Below are positions 1 through 13,124 of a stretch of 64,000 nucleotides of DNA, one piece after another; within the stretch, counting starts at the first letter, position 1, and every line of letters begins with the position of its first letter. The DNA comes from Anseranas semipalmata. Its lineage: Eukaryota > Chordata > Aves > Anseriformes > Anseranatidae. The notes beneath the pieces are model-generated. The model saw only the letters and a program-made list of their open reading frames with translations, was not told the DNA's origin and ran no database searches. The stretch covers positions 401,988 through 465,987 of the forward strand of contig VXAA01000908.1 of the NCBI GenBank assembly GCA_013399115.1, written 5' to 3'. Made by a program: the position numbers and the translations under genes.

Positions 1-960
1 TTTTTCCCCTGTAGAGCACAGGATTATTGCACTATAATATAAGGTTTTAATATAGTAGCAAAGCAGTCTTCCCGGCTGTTTTCCGCCTACCAAGATATCA
101 TTGTTTCACAATGTCTGTATTGGAATGACAGTGCTATTAAATGCAACACGAATACTTGCTAACTGTAGATATTTTTACAGTGCTGATCCCTCTAATATCA
201 AGGTAGATGTAATGATAGTCATCTGTGCACTTCTGTCTGTCTATGCTATGTTTAGTTAACTAATGGACTGGAGAGTGATTTCTGATTGTGTTTCATGAAT
301 TGTCATGAAGGAAAAAAGTGGATGTGGAAATGACAGGAGAGGCTGGGAGATTAAGTTTATAAATAATCATAGCATCTGACAGTCAATCTGATTTCAGTAG
401 AAACTCTTTGGGAACAGTGTTAAGCACTGGATCTTGGTGAATGGTCAGGGTAAGGTGGGAGAAGGAACTAAAGCTGTAATTGGATCTTCCTTCCAGTTGC
501 ATTAACTAAGAGTGGATGAAAACCCTCTTGTAAAGAAGCACTTTTGAAACTCCCTTCAGACTTTGAGGGTTTTTGCTTTTTTTATTTATATTAACATACA
601 CTCTCTATATTTATAAATAATTTTTTAGACCTGTTCATACATTTGCCTCAAAAAATAGTCTAGTTTTGTAATCAGATGCCTTTGCAGTGTAAATTCTTTG
701 ACTGCCAAAGCACGCTATTGAAATCCGTTGCTAACTTGCTCTCCGACTTTGGACAAGGCACCTTTAATTTACAATTCTATCAAACTGGGAAAAACTGCTG
801 CTTTTTTTCCATTCACATCTTTAATTAAATACCTCTACTGTGAGTCACTTGAAATTTGTCCTTCTGTTTAGAGATCATCCCATTATCTAGAGTGATAGAA
901 TAGCTGGTCATTTAGTAGTGTCACAAGGTTGCACAGGCAGCTGTCTGATTTCTGTCACTT
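1..960. other. Intronic sequence upstream of the first PDE1C exon seen; nothing recognised
   Basis: This is AT-rich sequence with stops in all frames and no recognisable repeat. It is read as PDE1C intron because the exon at 9494 opens in phase 1 and therefore needs an upstream coding exon, which lies outside the window or was missed. I looked here for an exon encoding the known long-isoform N-terminus, with a splice donor leaving a lone G, and did not find it. Confidence 0.5.
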
Positions 961-1995
961 CACACAGAATCACACAGAATGGCTGAGGTTGGAAGGGACC
1001 TCTGGAGATCATGTAGTCCAACCCCCCTGCCAAGCAGAGTCACCTAGAGCACGTTGCACAGGATGGCATCCAGGCGGGTTTTTAATATCTCCAGAGAAGG
1101 AGACTCCACAGCCTCTCTGGGCAACCTGTTCTAGTGCTCTGTCACCCTCACAGTGAAGAAACGTTTTCTTGTATTCAGCCGGAACTTCCTGCTTCAGTTT
1201 GTGCCCGTTGCCTCATGTCTTGTCACTGGGCGTCACTGAAAAGATTCTGGCCCCATCCGCTTGACCCCCTCCCTTCAGATATCTGTACACATTGATAAGA
1301 TCCCCTCTCAGTCTTCTCTTCTCCAGGCTAAAGAGGCCCAGCTCTCTCAGCCTCTCCTCATATGAGAGATGTTCCAGTCCCCTAATCATCTTTGTAGCCC
1401 TCTGCTGGACCCGCTCCAGGAGCTCCATGTCCCTCTTGTACTGGGGAGCCCAGAACTGGACACAATACTCCAGGGGTGGCCTCACCAGTGCTGAGTAGAG
1501 TGGGAGGAACACCTCCCTTGCCCTGCTGGCAATACTCTTCCGAATGCAGCCCAGGCTACCATTGGCCTTCTTGGACACAAGGGCACATTGCTGGCTCATG
1601 GTTAACCTGCTGTCCACTAGGACACCCAGATCCTTCTCTGCAGGGCTGCTTTCCAGGAGGTCAGTTCCCAACCTGTACTGGTGCATGGGGATATTCCTGC
1701 CTAGTTGCAGGACCCTGCACTTGCCTTTGTTGAACTTCGTGAGGTTCCTCACCGCCCAATGCTCCGGCCTGTCCAGGTCCCTCTGAATGGCAGCACAACC
1801 CTCTGGTGTATCAGCCACTCCTCCCAGTTTTGTGTCATCCGCAAACTTGCTGAGGGTGCACTCTATTCCATCATCCAGGTCATTGATGAAGAAGTTAAAC
1901 AGGATTGGACCCAGCACGGACCCCTGGGGGACACCGCTAGCAACAGGCCTCCAACTAAATTCAGCACCTCTGATCACGACCCTTTTTGTTTTCAC
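961..1995 (-). mobile_element. CR1 LINE fragment, 5'-truncated, with reverse transcriptase C-terminal part
   Basis: The minus strand carries the 3' third of a chicken-repeat-1 non-LTR retrotransposon. A 260-codon open frame (1995 down to 1213) begins inside the RT domain, with the [10 protein letters not shown] motif and an intact FADD catalytic box (codons at 1834-1845). It continues through the YSALVRP, LERVQ and [17 protein letters not shown] blocks typical of CR1. A TGA at 1213-1215, where CR1 usually has SDRTRGNG, breaks the frame. Recognisable C-terminal and 3'-UTR sequence then continues to the tandem octamer-type tail (complement of CACACAGAAT repeats) at 961-980. Upstream RT, endonuclease and ORF1 are absent, as expected for 5' truncation during target-primed reverse transcription. 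It is a dead copy, though relatively little decayed. Confidence 0.95.
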
Positions 1996-2633
1996 TGCTT
2001 GAAGTAAATGCTTGAAATTGAGAGTGTTTCAGTAACCTGTATGCTTTTTCCTCAGGGACTGACTCAGTGTCATTGAGGAAAACAGTATTTCTGCTCACTC
2101 ACAAAACACTTGAAACTGGGGCTTGTAGCACTTCTAGGGTCCACCTGCATAAGGGGACTGATTTCAAAGTGATGTAACGATGTAACCACATCATAATCAG
2201 TGACTTATAAGGACCATCTCTGAATGAAAAGCTAGTATTTAAAAAATGTAAGAGCTGCTGAACTGAGCCAGACTAAGGCATGTGCCATCTTGTGGTCTGT
2301 TTCAGGTGGTGGCCAGAAGTGCAGGGTGATCAGCTTATTTTTTAATGATTTTTTATCAAAACCAGGATAGGTGGTGGGTAAGAGTATGCCAGTTGGGAGA
2401 ATGTCTTGCTACCACATCTGATACCACTTTTCATGTGTCTGTTGGGTGCTATCCACTATGGTATTGCTTATGCGATGAATTTTCTAATAGAATTGAGCTA
2501 GAAGTCATAGTAGCCTTCATGTGCAGAATCGTCTTCTAGAAATCCCATAGCTTAGGATTTCCATCTGTCTTAAATTCACTGCACAGAAATATATGACATA
2601 GACCAAGCTTTCCAGGTATATGGTTTTCAGCCC
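1996..2633. other. Spacer between two CR1 copies
   Basis: About 640 bases of unique-looking AT-rich sequence separate the 5' ends of two oppositely oriented CR1 fragments. No gene, repeat or splice signal stands out. Confidence 0.5.
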
Positions 2634-3246
2634 AGAAAGCCAGCCATATCCTGGGTCACATCAAAAAAAAGTGTGGCCAGCAGGTCGAGGGAGCTGATTC
2701 TCCCCCTCTACTCTGCTCTCGTGAGACCTCACCTGAAGTGCTGTGTTCAGCTCTGGGGCCCCCAGCACAAGAAGGACATGGACCTCTTGGAGCGAGTCCA
2801 AAGGAGGGCTATGAGGATGATCAGAGGGCTGGAGCACCTCTCCTATGAAGACAGGTTGAGAGAGCTGGAGTTGTTCAGCCTGGAGAAGAGAAGGCTCCAG
2901 GGAGACCTCATTGCAGCCTTCCAGTACCTAAAGGGAACCTACAAGAAAGCAGGAGAGGGACTCTTTTTCAGGGAGTGTAGTAATAGGACAAGAGGTAATG
3001 GTTTTAAACTAAAAGGGGGTAGATTTATATTAGATATTAGGAAGAAATTCTTTACTCTGTGGGTGGTGAGGCCTTGGAACAGGTTGCCCAGAGAAGCTGT
3101 GGATGCCCCATCCCTGGAAGTGTTCAAGGCCAGGCTGGATGGGGCTTGAGCAACCTGGTCTAGTGGGAGGTGTCCCTGCCCAAGGCAGGAAGGTTGGAAT
3201 TAGATGGTCTCTAAAATCACTTCTAATCCAAACCATTCTATGATTA
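2634..3246 (+). mobile_element. CR1 LINE fragment, 5'-truncated, 3' end
   Basis: The plus strand begins abruptly within the CR1 ORF2 segment that reads like AKRILGHIKK. It carries a 158-codon frame (2673-3149) with [32 protein letters not shown] and [16 protein letters not shown] blocks, the C-terminal part downstream of the RT palm. The 3' UTR ends in the characteristic CCATTCTATGATT tail near 3246. The catalytic FADD box is not included. The sequence has an 8-base A run at 2664-2671 and differs from the minus-strand copy at 961-1995, so the two belong to different CR1 subfamilies or ages. Confidence 0.94.
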
Positions 3247-3452
3247 TCCTCAGGAGAAAGATGTGAGTGGGTTTGCTGCAACAGGTAGTCTGTTACAGCT
3301 ACCAGAAGTAAGAAATCTCAGCTAAATGCAGAAATCAGCCTGGACATTTCCAGGAAAAAAAAAATAGTCATACTCTGCAAGCCAAAAGTTAAGGCGGCTT
3401 CACCACCTGGTAGTGGTGAAGGTTTTTAATTTATACATGTATGTATGCGTAC

Positions 3453-3474
3453 ATATATATATATATATATATAT
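3453..3474. repeat. (AT)n microsatellite
   Basis: An uninterrupted AT dinucleotide run. It is flanked by ACATGTATGT-type sequence, so the whole stretch 3434-3480 can fold back on itself. Confidence 0.9.
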
Positions 3475-3594
3475 GTATATTTTTTTCTCTTCCATTAGCT
3501 CCTGATTCACATTTTTTCTAGTAGCCATTTTCAAACTCTTAGCAAGCAGTTATGGGTCCATCGCATGCTGTTGGTGTCTGGGTGTGCCAGAGGC

Positions 3595-3616
3595 TTGTGT
3601 GTGTGTGTGTGTGTGT
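3595..3616. repeat. (TG)n microsatellite
   Basis: Eleven perfect TG units. It is probably length-polymorphic between individuals. Confidence 0.92.
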
Positions 3617-6600
3617 ATGTCCGGGGAGGCAAAGGGGCTGTTCTTTGTCCTCTGAAGACTGGTATGGCAGACATTGGAAATTAGAGCAGCCTGGGGCTTG
3701 TGTGAGCAGATCTATTTGTTCTGTGAACATGGGGAGCTGGGGGATATTCAACCAACAGAATATGCATTAATAGCATAAATAGATTACACACGACTGCTGC
3801 TCAGCTTTGAGGTTAGGAATATGTATAACATGGGCCTTGGTGTGCAGAAGGTGGGTTTGGTCCAGCCAGTTGCTGGTGTTTGGTCTTATTTTCACTAATC
3901 TCCAAAACCCAACATCAGTATCCCTCTAGTCTTTAGGTGCTAGTAGGGTCACACTTTGCAAGTTCAATGTTTGTATCTCTGCCTATAAGTAAAATTTGGC
4001 TGATGCTCAGAGTATTGATTAGTTTTGCTGCTTTTCACACAGATATTTTGCACCAATTTCTCTGTTATGACTCCTCTGTGTACACCTTGTACTTCTTGAA
4101 AACATTTCTGTGGCTGTCAGTAAGATGCAGAAGCTCTGAAATCTGTGCCTGTAGTGAGAGTCCCTTCAGAGAGAGGCAGCAACTATCTTCAGTTACCTGA
4201 GGGAACAAAGCGCCTTCCACTCCAGAAGCAGCTTTCCCACCACAAATGCAGTACAAGATCCTTTCATAAGGAGAATGAACCATCAGCTGTGTATGGTGTT
4301 CCTCTCCCAGTTAATGAACGATGGCAATGTTTGGTGTACAGTGTAGTTGTCAGGCAAACAGCAGCAAAAAAATAATCCATTAGAAGTTATTTTGGGAAAT
4401 GCTGTATGGAGTATGCCTCTTGATTATTACTTGGAAGTGAAGATTGCAGTTTCCTGCCTTCCAGAAGTATTTGGAAACATAAATCTTGTTTAGAATGTTT
4501 TGTGATCTTCAGATTAAATCCGAGACTTGTGTTGTGCCTTTTCCATCTAATGTAGTTGATCTATCACTGAATTGTAGTAACTAATTAGAATCTTGAGTCC
4601 AGAGTTGTCATCCAATATTTCTGATCAGCAAAGGGATGCTGCATTTATAACTTCTGTGACTTTTTGTGTTTTATAGTGTGGGTTTATGCTGCCTGTATTG
4701 TTAATGATTACAGTGTGAGCAATTCAAATCATATTAAGTTAGTGGTGTTCCCTGCATTGTAGTGGGATTCAACAGAATTCAACAGATTCAACAGAAAACT
4801 CTTTGGGTCATCTTCTCTGGAGGGGTCTAAATCTCTGGCTCAGTAATCTGTGCCCTGGCTCCATGGTTGATACATTTGGAGTTTATGCCATGCTTGATAA
4901 AAACTTTCAGAAGCAGAATTTTCTATCCAGGCACTGAATAACTTATTTGCGTGGTCAGTGTCTTTTCTGATCTCTTTATCAGACTCAAAATCCCGTGAAG
5001 ATAGGTTTTCTTATGAGGAACCTTAGCTTCTAAATGGGTAAGAAAGCCACCAGAAAAGTCTTCCTTTGGTGGTAATCTGCTTCTGATCTGTGTGGGATTT
5101 ATCTTCAAAAATTTTGTTAATGACTGTGACACAGAAAAAAGGAAAGTACTGATTATTGCTGCTGGTGATACAAAGGATTGCTAGTACAGAGGAGGATCTG
5201 AATATCAAACAGTAGAAATCAGATGATGGATTGGGCTAACAGTAAGGGATGGAATTTAGTAGTACGGAATGAAAGATCATGCTGATGAGGACTTAATAAC
5301 AAGAACTTTTACTACAATCTGAGAGTCCGGAGAGTCTGCTAATTTGGTGGGGGGTGGTGGAGTGGGGCAGTTACAGCACAGCAAACATGTGGCCAGACGA
5401 GAATAAAGTGCCACATGCAAACTTTCAAGAAAATGAGAAAATGAATCGACACTGAACAGGTTCAATAGAGATAGGGAGGAGATATGAAGACACCTGTTCT
5501 GTAGGAAGACAGAACTGAAATATCATGGTGTGTTTAGTCCACAAAATGATGATGAAAAGGGGAAATTCAGGCGTTCGATGCAAAAGTCAGAGGAGGATTA
5601 AGCACCAGAAAAAAAGACATACTTCAGCTTAAAGGGATTGTTGGTGCAAGAACAAATTGATATAAATTGACTGTAAGTTTATGCTGGAAATTAAATGATA
5701 GGTCATAACCCACACTGCAATCGGTTTCTGGCAAAGACTTATGAGATGTGTAAGCATAAAACCCAAGCTATTTTAAGATAGAGCTTGATAAGTTTATCAA
5801 ACATGTAACAGCATTACAGTCTTTGAGAGCAAAATCCCCCGGACTTCCCAGAGATGATCTTACTTTGATTTGTCTGTTAAAAAAAAAAAAATACACCCAG
5901 TTATCTCAGCAGTTGCAGTACTGTCTTTTATTCTCCCGAGTTTTAAAGTAAATGATTATCGGGAGAGGATATGTAACTATGTTAGGGCAATTCAGAGATT
6001 TTTATTTTTTTATTTCTTTTACAGGTATGCTATACAAAGCATGCAGCATTGTGGGTGGTGGTGGAAGTCCCAGGGAACAGTTTATTTAGATGGTGTGTTC
6101 AAAATAAATTTATCTACATATCAGTGTTTTCACTTTATCTAATGTATGTTTCCTCTGTCTTACACTTGACAAATTTACCAGCAGCATGAAATATATAGCT
6201 AAACTCATCTGACCTTAGGTATTTAAAAAAAAAAAAGTCATCTTGAAAGAATTTGTTTATTGGTGGGTGAAAAAATACCTGACTTTCTTCAACCTCTCAC
6301 CTGCTTAATTGTAAAATATAGATGATGTGTTGTTGTTTAAGTCTATTAGTCTAGATGAGTCAGTACTACAAAGTGGTATATTTTTGTTTGCATTGTACTA
6401 GAAATTTGACAAAGGATCCTTGAAAGCTAAATTGGCTGATGGGGTGTACTGGTGAAATTAATACCTGCTGTAGAAAAAGGTGGCAAGATGTAGGAAATAA
6501 TTTAATGGCAAACATTAAAAAAATGAAGACTGCCTGAGACTCTAAGATGGCATATGGTGAACTCACACATGAGCTATCAGTGTTAATCAAAGAACTGATC

Positions 6601-6913
6601 ATACCTATGAAAATATTTTCATAATTGCAAGGCAATGTTCTTGAGATTTCCAGGTGGTTATAATATGATATAATACATTTGAAATTAAATACATTTGATT
6701 AGGCCCAGTATTTTGTTGTCTACTTGGGCAAGCGACCACAAACAACATGTGAGTGTTTCCTTCTAATGGGGTACCTATAGTATATCTCCTGCTGTCACAG
6801 CTGTCTTTCTGAAGGAACATTAAGTTACTTACAGGCTATCTGCATGTTTCTATACCCTTCACTGTGATTCGTTTGCTTCCAGGTAGGAATAGAAATTAAC
6901 TTTGAATATTTAG

Positions 6914-6938
6914 TTAAAAAATAAATAAATAAATAAAA
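6914..6938. repeat. (TAAA)n microsatellite
   Basis: Tandem AAAT-type tetranucleotide units inside an A-rich stretch. It is not attached to a recognisable retroelement tail. Confidence 0.88.
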
Positions 6939-9493
6939 TGTTGGGATGGAAACATAAGGTCCCACCCACTTAGAAGAATTAAGTAAATATCTGAAGTTTT
7001 TGTGCTGATAGTCTTATCTAATTGGAGGTGAAAATCAGCCTAGATTTCAACATGGAAGTGTAGGGTGTGGCTGGATAGTAAGCATATCCGAAGAGACAGC
7101 AGCAGGTATAGGAAATCCTTGGAAATACCAGAAATCATCTTTGGTGTGGGTTGTGACTTGTTTTCTCAGAAACTCAACTTCTTTCTCCAATTTCATTAGT
7201 TCATACCTTTATGTGCTTTATGTCCTGCTCATTGCTTTGCTGTGTTACGTGTACCTCTGATCTGGATGACGGTACACCAGATGGAAGGGCATTATTCTGT
7301 ATATTACACAATCTGATGTTTGGAAAGCACTAAGACAAACATGTGACCTGGAACTGGAAAATGTTTATTTTTGAGGTAATTAATGACATCCGTTGTGTTG
7401 GATGCGGGGACTATGTAAGCAGAGCTTCCCAAACACAGATGTTGGGTGGAGTGCTCCAAAGCTCTTGTTTGCAACATCTGGCTGGCAGGTGGCATGCAGC
7501 TGAGACCTTGTGTGCACCTGAAGCCCCTGGTGACCAGGGAGTGTCATCTGCTACTAGAGCAGAGAAAATACTCTAAAGGGGAGAGTAGCACAGTTAAATG
7601 GCCCTTAGTAGGCTCATTCTTCATTGACCTATTAGGTTCACCTGATGCCCCAACTTAGACATTGCAATGCATGTTACAGTTTTACCTAGGCTCTGCTGTG
7701 ATCCAGAAAGGTGTCTAAGACTGCAGAAGGGACTGGTCCAGCCTACCCAGTGCAAGCTGCCAGCACTGAGTTGAAGACAAGGTCTGTCTGCTTGTTTACA
7801 CGTTGGCTATAGCAGTGTTTTCTGAACATTTTGTCCCTACAAAAATTGGCACGGTTCCCCATTTTACTGGTCCAGCACTTTTGATTCCTGCCCCATGGAG
7901 GGTAGTTCTGCCTCTCCTTCACCCTGCCATCACCTCAAGCAAAGTCAGATTTGATTCTGAAATTATAAAGTGCTCTGGACCTGCGTAACTCTGCAGTCAC
8001 TCTGGGTTGTCTCTCCCCCCCCAAATCTGTCTAATCCTTTTAAAACTTTTTGAGGTCCCTATTAGAAGAAGGTTTGTGTGACTGCACCCATAAAAGCTGA
8101 GTTTTCCGATCTCTCTGGCTGGCTACTGCAAAAGGGCTTTTGCAGTCCTTCTACTGAGCCAACGAGAGGTACGGAAAATTTCCCTTGCTTGTCCTGTGCT
8201 TTCGGCACCTTTAGGAAGCCGCGCGTTTTAAGGGCACCATCTACTGGCTAATGTGAGCAAAACGATGCAGTGATTTGTTCACGACTCCCTCTGTTCACTA
8301 AAATAATGAGCGCTAGAGCCACCTTAAACAATTGGTAAAGGATTGGATAGTAAGTAGTGAAAGCTGGAATGACACTGGATATAAGTCTTAAATAGAACCA
8401 AACTTAAGCTGACAACCTTAAGACTTGTTAGAAGAATTAAATTTCCTCAAAAGCCTTTTCCGGCTTCAAAAAGTCCATTACAGTTTAGCTGACATCGTTA
8501 TCTTGCTAGGGACTTATGAATCTGGTCTGGCAATGTTTTGCATCCCTTTGTGGGATTTCTTAGCTTGGTTGGCCTTGTTTCTAGAAAATAGCATTTTTAA
8601 AGAAAACAGAGAATTGTCAAGGTTTATGTGCACAAACATAATATGTTCTCCTCTCTTTCTGCCCATAAATGCTGTTCCTCATGATTATTCTAGCTATAAA
8701 AAATAAGTGAAGGATGGTAATTTATCTTGTTGATAACTCACCTCTTTTTTTTTTCTTCTATAGTTTAATACTGTAAGTACCCCAAAGAGTTGTTTATGCA
8801 CTTGACTAACTGTATATTGCTTGTGTCACATAAATATTGGGAGGTATGGCAGTGTGAATCCAAGACAGAAAAAAGCAGGATTTGTATGGGGTTGTTCTTA
8901 TCCTAGGTAATATCTATAAGCAGTTTCAAATGTCACAGGATTCCTTTGTGTAGGTCCTTAAATTTAATATAATTTGCTATTAAATGATCCTTTGGGCTAG
9001 TACATTTCCTTATATAGGCAGAAAAATCTTTTTTTGTTTGTTTTTCTTACTGTAATCCTTAAAGTAAAGGGGAAAATGACATTTTATTTAGGACTAAGGG
9101 ATAAAAGTATGATATAAAATAGATTTTGTAAGTATGACTGTGATTATATATTGCTATGTACAGTTAATAGGCAGTGCTTAAATGTTGCAAAGTTATGATT
9201 CAACTATTATATGGGATAAGGCGATGTCTGCAGATGCCTATAGTGTGTCGTGCTGACTCCAAAAGCAGAACTCAACCAGACAGATAAACATGCAAAGAAA
9301 TATATTTGGTGGTATATATATAAAAAAATAATTATGTAACTGTGTGTGTATACCTAAACATATATACCCAATTGCTGTTACCGCAAACAGTCTTCTCTCC
9401 TTTATATGCATGAAAATTGGTATTATTATTAATCTTAGACAATGTAAAATTTAAATGTAATGCTTTTTATTTTTCTGTATTTTCTCCTTTCAG

Positions 9494-9544
9494 TTGCAAA
9501 TGAGACGGGTGACAAAAATGCACGACCACTTTCACGATTTGCCC
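9494..9544 (+). CDS. PDE1C: PDE1C internal coding exon, long-isoform N-terminal extension (partial gene)
   Basis: This 51-base exon encodes (V)ANETGDKNARPLSRFA followed by the first base of an Arg codon. PDE1C is a Ca2+/calmodulin-activated phosphodiesterase that hydrolyses both cAMP and cGMP in the cytosol. This peptide belongs to the isoform-specific N-terminal extension ahead of the calmodulin-binding and regulatory region, not to the catalytic HD domain. Seen directly: an acceptor with a long pyrimidine tract (TTTCTCCTTTCAG, 9481-9493), a donor CCC|GTAAGT, codon phase 1 at both ends, and in-frame joining to the exon at 15704. The match to vertebrate PDE1C (GDKNARPL, RF) is from memory, not from an alignment. 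Because its length is divisible by three and both phases are equal, it could be skipped without a frameshift. The preceding exon was not found. Confidence 0.93.
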
Positions 9545-12137
9545 GTAAGTAGCCTTTTTTATTTAACTGGACAATTTGTCTGTCTATGGTAGAAATAAAC
9601 ATATTCAATAAGTCTTTTAATCTCATATTATGGCAACCCTATCATTACAGTTCATTTACAATACTAAACTGAAGAGCCATAGTACTTAGTTGGAAATGTC
9701 TCTTACAGAAATCTAGTCTTACTAAACAGTGTTGATGCAAATTTAAAAGGCTGGAAAGCTTCATGGCTATACAGTTGTTTCAAGCATAAAAGGTTGTAAA
9801 AACATGTCACAAAGCCAGCTGAAGTTGACCACAGTGGCAACAAAGAGATTTGGATTAAGCCTTAGAAATAGCATACTAGAAACATGTTCAAACCATACTG
9901 GTACTTCATCACCAGTTGTGTCACATGGCAGGGTTGGGAGATAAGATATGGCTTGGGGTTTGAAATGAGTGTTCCAGGCTTGAACAAAACAAAGGGATGC
10001 ATCTGGTAGCACAGCATCAGCTGGGCATGAATTTGACCATACGGATCATTAAAAACACATGTAACGAAATATATAGGAAAGAGGATGGGAAATCCTGTTC
10101 ATAACACATAAAGTTTCACGATACTTTGTGATCACTTAGCAAGGACAAGTCCCCTTCTCGTCGTTAAAATGGGGCATTTGCCATCATCATGTGTGGTGCG
10201 GATCAAAACATCTAAAATTTACATCTACCATGCAGTATTTTGCACAGTCACATGATGGCGCTCTGAGCATACAGGCAGCGAGGCTGAAGGCCACAGAAGA
10301 AACTGCTGTGACTATAAAATCTGTCGCATGTAGTGACTTACAGGGTGATAGAACAGGTCGAACAGGACTAAGAAAATTGTACTAGCATTCCTTATACCTG
10401 ACTTAAGGTTTATTTTTCTTCATGTTGTAGACTGTAAAGCTTAAAAAGGGGCTCTACTTATCAGTACTGGCTGGTCGAATGCTGAAAATGCATATCACAA
10501 AGGAGAGCAATGTAAATGTAAATGCAAATATTTCGAAGTTCTTTATCACTCTGTTTTTTGTCCATTGTGTTCCTAAATACTAGTTATAGGGTTGGAAGAT
10601 TCAGCCCAAATACAATTTATTCTTAGATATTTGGGTTACGAAGACTTCACGCTGTAGTATTGCCTGACTGGTAGGTCAATCACAATGCCATGACATTTCG
10701 AACTGAGTTGGCACTTTAGTTCAGATTTTGGCATTCATAAGAATGTGTTTTTTCGTGATTGCATATAGGGTGTAGGTCTGAGACCCAGGAACAACCAGGT
10801 TCTGCTCCTGCTTTAATCTTAGCTCTCAACCAGGCAGCCAAGCCTTATTTGCAGAGGTGACTTGTATTACATGGAAGAGAACCGACTAGTGGGTGCTGTC
10901 AGCTGAATGAAAGCAGAGGAAACCCCCTTGTAAGGCTTCACCATATGACCTGGTGCTGCATGGGATTAAGTGAGGAGGTGAGATCAAAGACCCCAGACTG
11001 CTTGGCAGTGATAGAAATGCAATGCAGAGGTGAACGTTTAGATTAAAAACCTGGTTATGAGGTAGTCACAGAGATCTGATATAGGGAAGCAGGAGGATAA
11101 TTTAAAGTGTGAAACAGACTTTCACTGTTAGGATTTTAATTTAGCGATTTGGGAGTCGGGTTGAGGATATAATGATACAACTAGCTTATCATAGGTCACA
11201 GTTAATAATGACTATGTGGTCATGAGTAGGATAAGGTGATAACTCTGTGGGAATGGGAAGGAAAATTAGAATGGGAACTGTTATGATAAGGAAGGAAATA
11301 TTTTAGGCATGTGCTGAGTTAAACGGGTAATCCCAAAATCCATGCTGAGAGTGCTATAATCTACTCTGCCATACCATGTTTTCATTGAACAGTTGGTGGA
11401 TTGCAGAAAAAACATTCAAAAACATCCTGGCTGATGAATGGCAGAAAAATTGGCAGTATTGAGGACAAAGAGTCAAGCAATAACTGAAGTGATAGAGGAT
11501 TATTGTTATCCTTGTCATTTGATTCACAAACCAGAGATTGGGCGTTTTCTAGGATTGGGCCTTTCACTGTGACTTGGATAGTAGGTTTAAAAGCAATTAC
11601 TAATGTCATCCTCACAACAGCAAACAGGACTTCCATTGCTCTCTAGTAGCTGCCTGTTTGAAGTCAATGCTAAAACTCAGATTTCAGTGGGATTGCAGTT
11701 ATGCTGATCTTATTTCCTTTATCTACCTTTCTATGCACAAAAGCAAATGGCAGATATCCTACAGAAATTCAGATGAGCTTTGTCCATTGTGACTGTTTTC
11801 CCACAGCCTTCTGGAGTGTGTGGCTGTTTCCAGTTTATTTCCGGAGCAAACAAGAGGGAAAGGTTGCTGCTGTTAAGTGGGGCAGAGGAATGATGGCTGC
11901 ATGGTTATCCACTTAGTTGGACTTGTAGTGTAACAATATTTTCAGAGTATATGAAAGTATTTGAACACCTACTTGGTCACATGTATCACAGATTCTTTAA
12001 GCAGAGTTCTGCATTTTAGATTATAATACCTAAATCTATCTTGCTTTTGCCTCTAGTTCAACTCTAATTATCTTTGACAGGGTATAATAAAATGAAGGAG
12101 AAGCATTTTTACAAATGTTTACACTTATCACAATGAT

Positions 12138-12177
12138 TTGAAGTTAAAACTGAGTTGTTGAAGTTAAAACTGAGTTG
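12138..12177. repeat. Two perfect copies of a 20-base unit
   Basis: The unit TTGAAGTTAAAACTGAGTTG occurs twice head to tail without mismatch. This implies a recent replication-slippage duplication. Confidence 0.9.
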
Positions 12178-13101
12178 TTAAGTGTTACTTATTCCAATGC
12201 TAGGGCTAGCCAATCTCCCCTTCTCTTGAATGTCAAATTCCAGCTCATTCAGCAGTCTTTATTTAGGTTACTAAGTAATCATTTAGATTATTTAGGTTAG
12301 TTTAGGTTACTACCCCTTTAGCAGCAGTTAATGTGCCAGGTATCTCACTATGTTGCCTTGCTACAAGTCCTATTGTGCCATCAATATTTGAACAGTTGCA
12401 GCTGTGGGGATTTCAGTCCTTCAGGCTTTCAGCATTTTAGGCAGCTGGAGGCTTCTGGCTCATGTATGGTCAGGCAGGCCTGTTAAGCAAAACATTCATT
12501 TGCTTGAATGCACTTCATCTGAGTGTTAACTGTGGGCAGGCTGTGAGTGCTGATTAGACAGGTGGACATGACATTTCATTGCTCTAATGAGGTTAGTTAA
12601 TTCTCGTTGGCTGATTTGCTGATGTTGATCTTCAGGACAGCTAAGTATATCTAGGTCCACGGTCTAGATCTAATTACAGGGAAAAACTCTTTTTCTCCAT
12701 GCTGGACAAAAAAGGCTGGGTCTATGTACAGAGAGTGTAGGGAAAAACTATGTATTGCAACAAATACTTGTTTTTCTTACACTGATGCTATTTAAAGAAA
12801 AAAAAAAGTTTGATTTGGATGACTATATGGCTTTCAGTGGCAGTTTGCTAACCTGTTACTGTTGGTTTTCAATGGTAGTGTATGCACCGAGCTACTTGTA
12901 TCTAGTAAGTACAGAAAAAGGATAATATGTCTTTTTCCAGATCCATGGAGTTCTCTTGCACCTGACAAGCTGGAGTGCTTGTGGAATAAAAGAAAGTATA
13001 GGGCTGTGAAAATAAAAAGAGAGTGCAGATTTGGGAAGCTTGGTAGATTCCTTGGAATAATTGCAGGAGAAAGCCTCAAAATTATAAATGTGGCTTGTCA
13101 C

Positions 13102-13124
13102 TTTTTTTTTTTTTTTTTTTTTTT
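13102..13124. repeat. Poly-T tract (23 T)
   Basis: A pure homopolymer. It is preceded by GTCAC and followed by GCAAG, with no recognisable retroelement body on either side. Confidence 0.9.

Larger units (their letters stand above)
3247..9493. other. PDE1C intron, mostly single-copy
   Basis: About 6.2 kb with only short open frames, none resembling a known protein. It contains simple repeats (separate entries) and ends in a pyrimidine-rich tract leading to the acceptor at 9492-9493. No retroelement was recognised. Confidence 0.6.

Noticed and set aside
1292..2007. Several plus-strand open frames of 68-100 codons
   Set aside because: They are antisense shadows of the CR1 ORF2 fragment on the minus strand.
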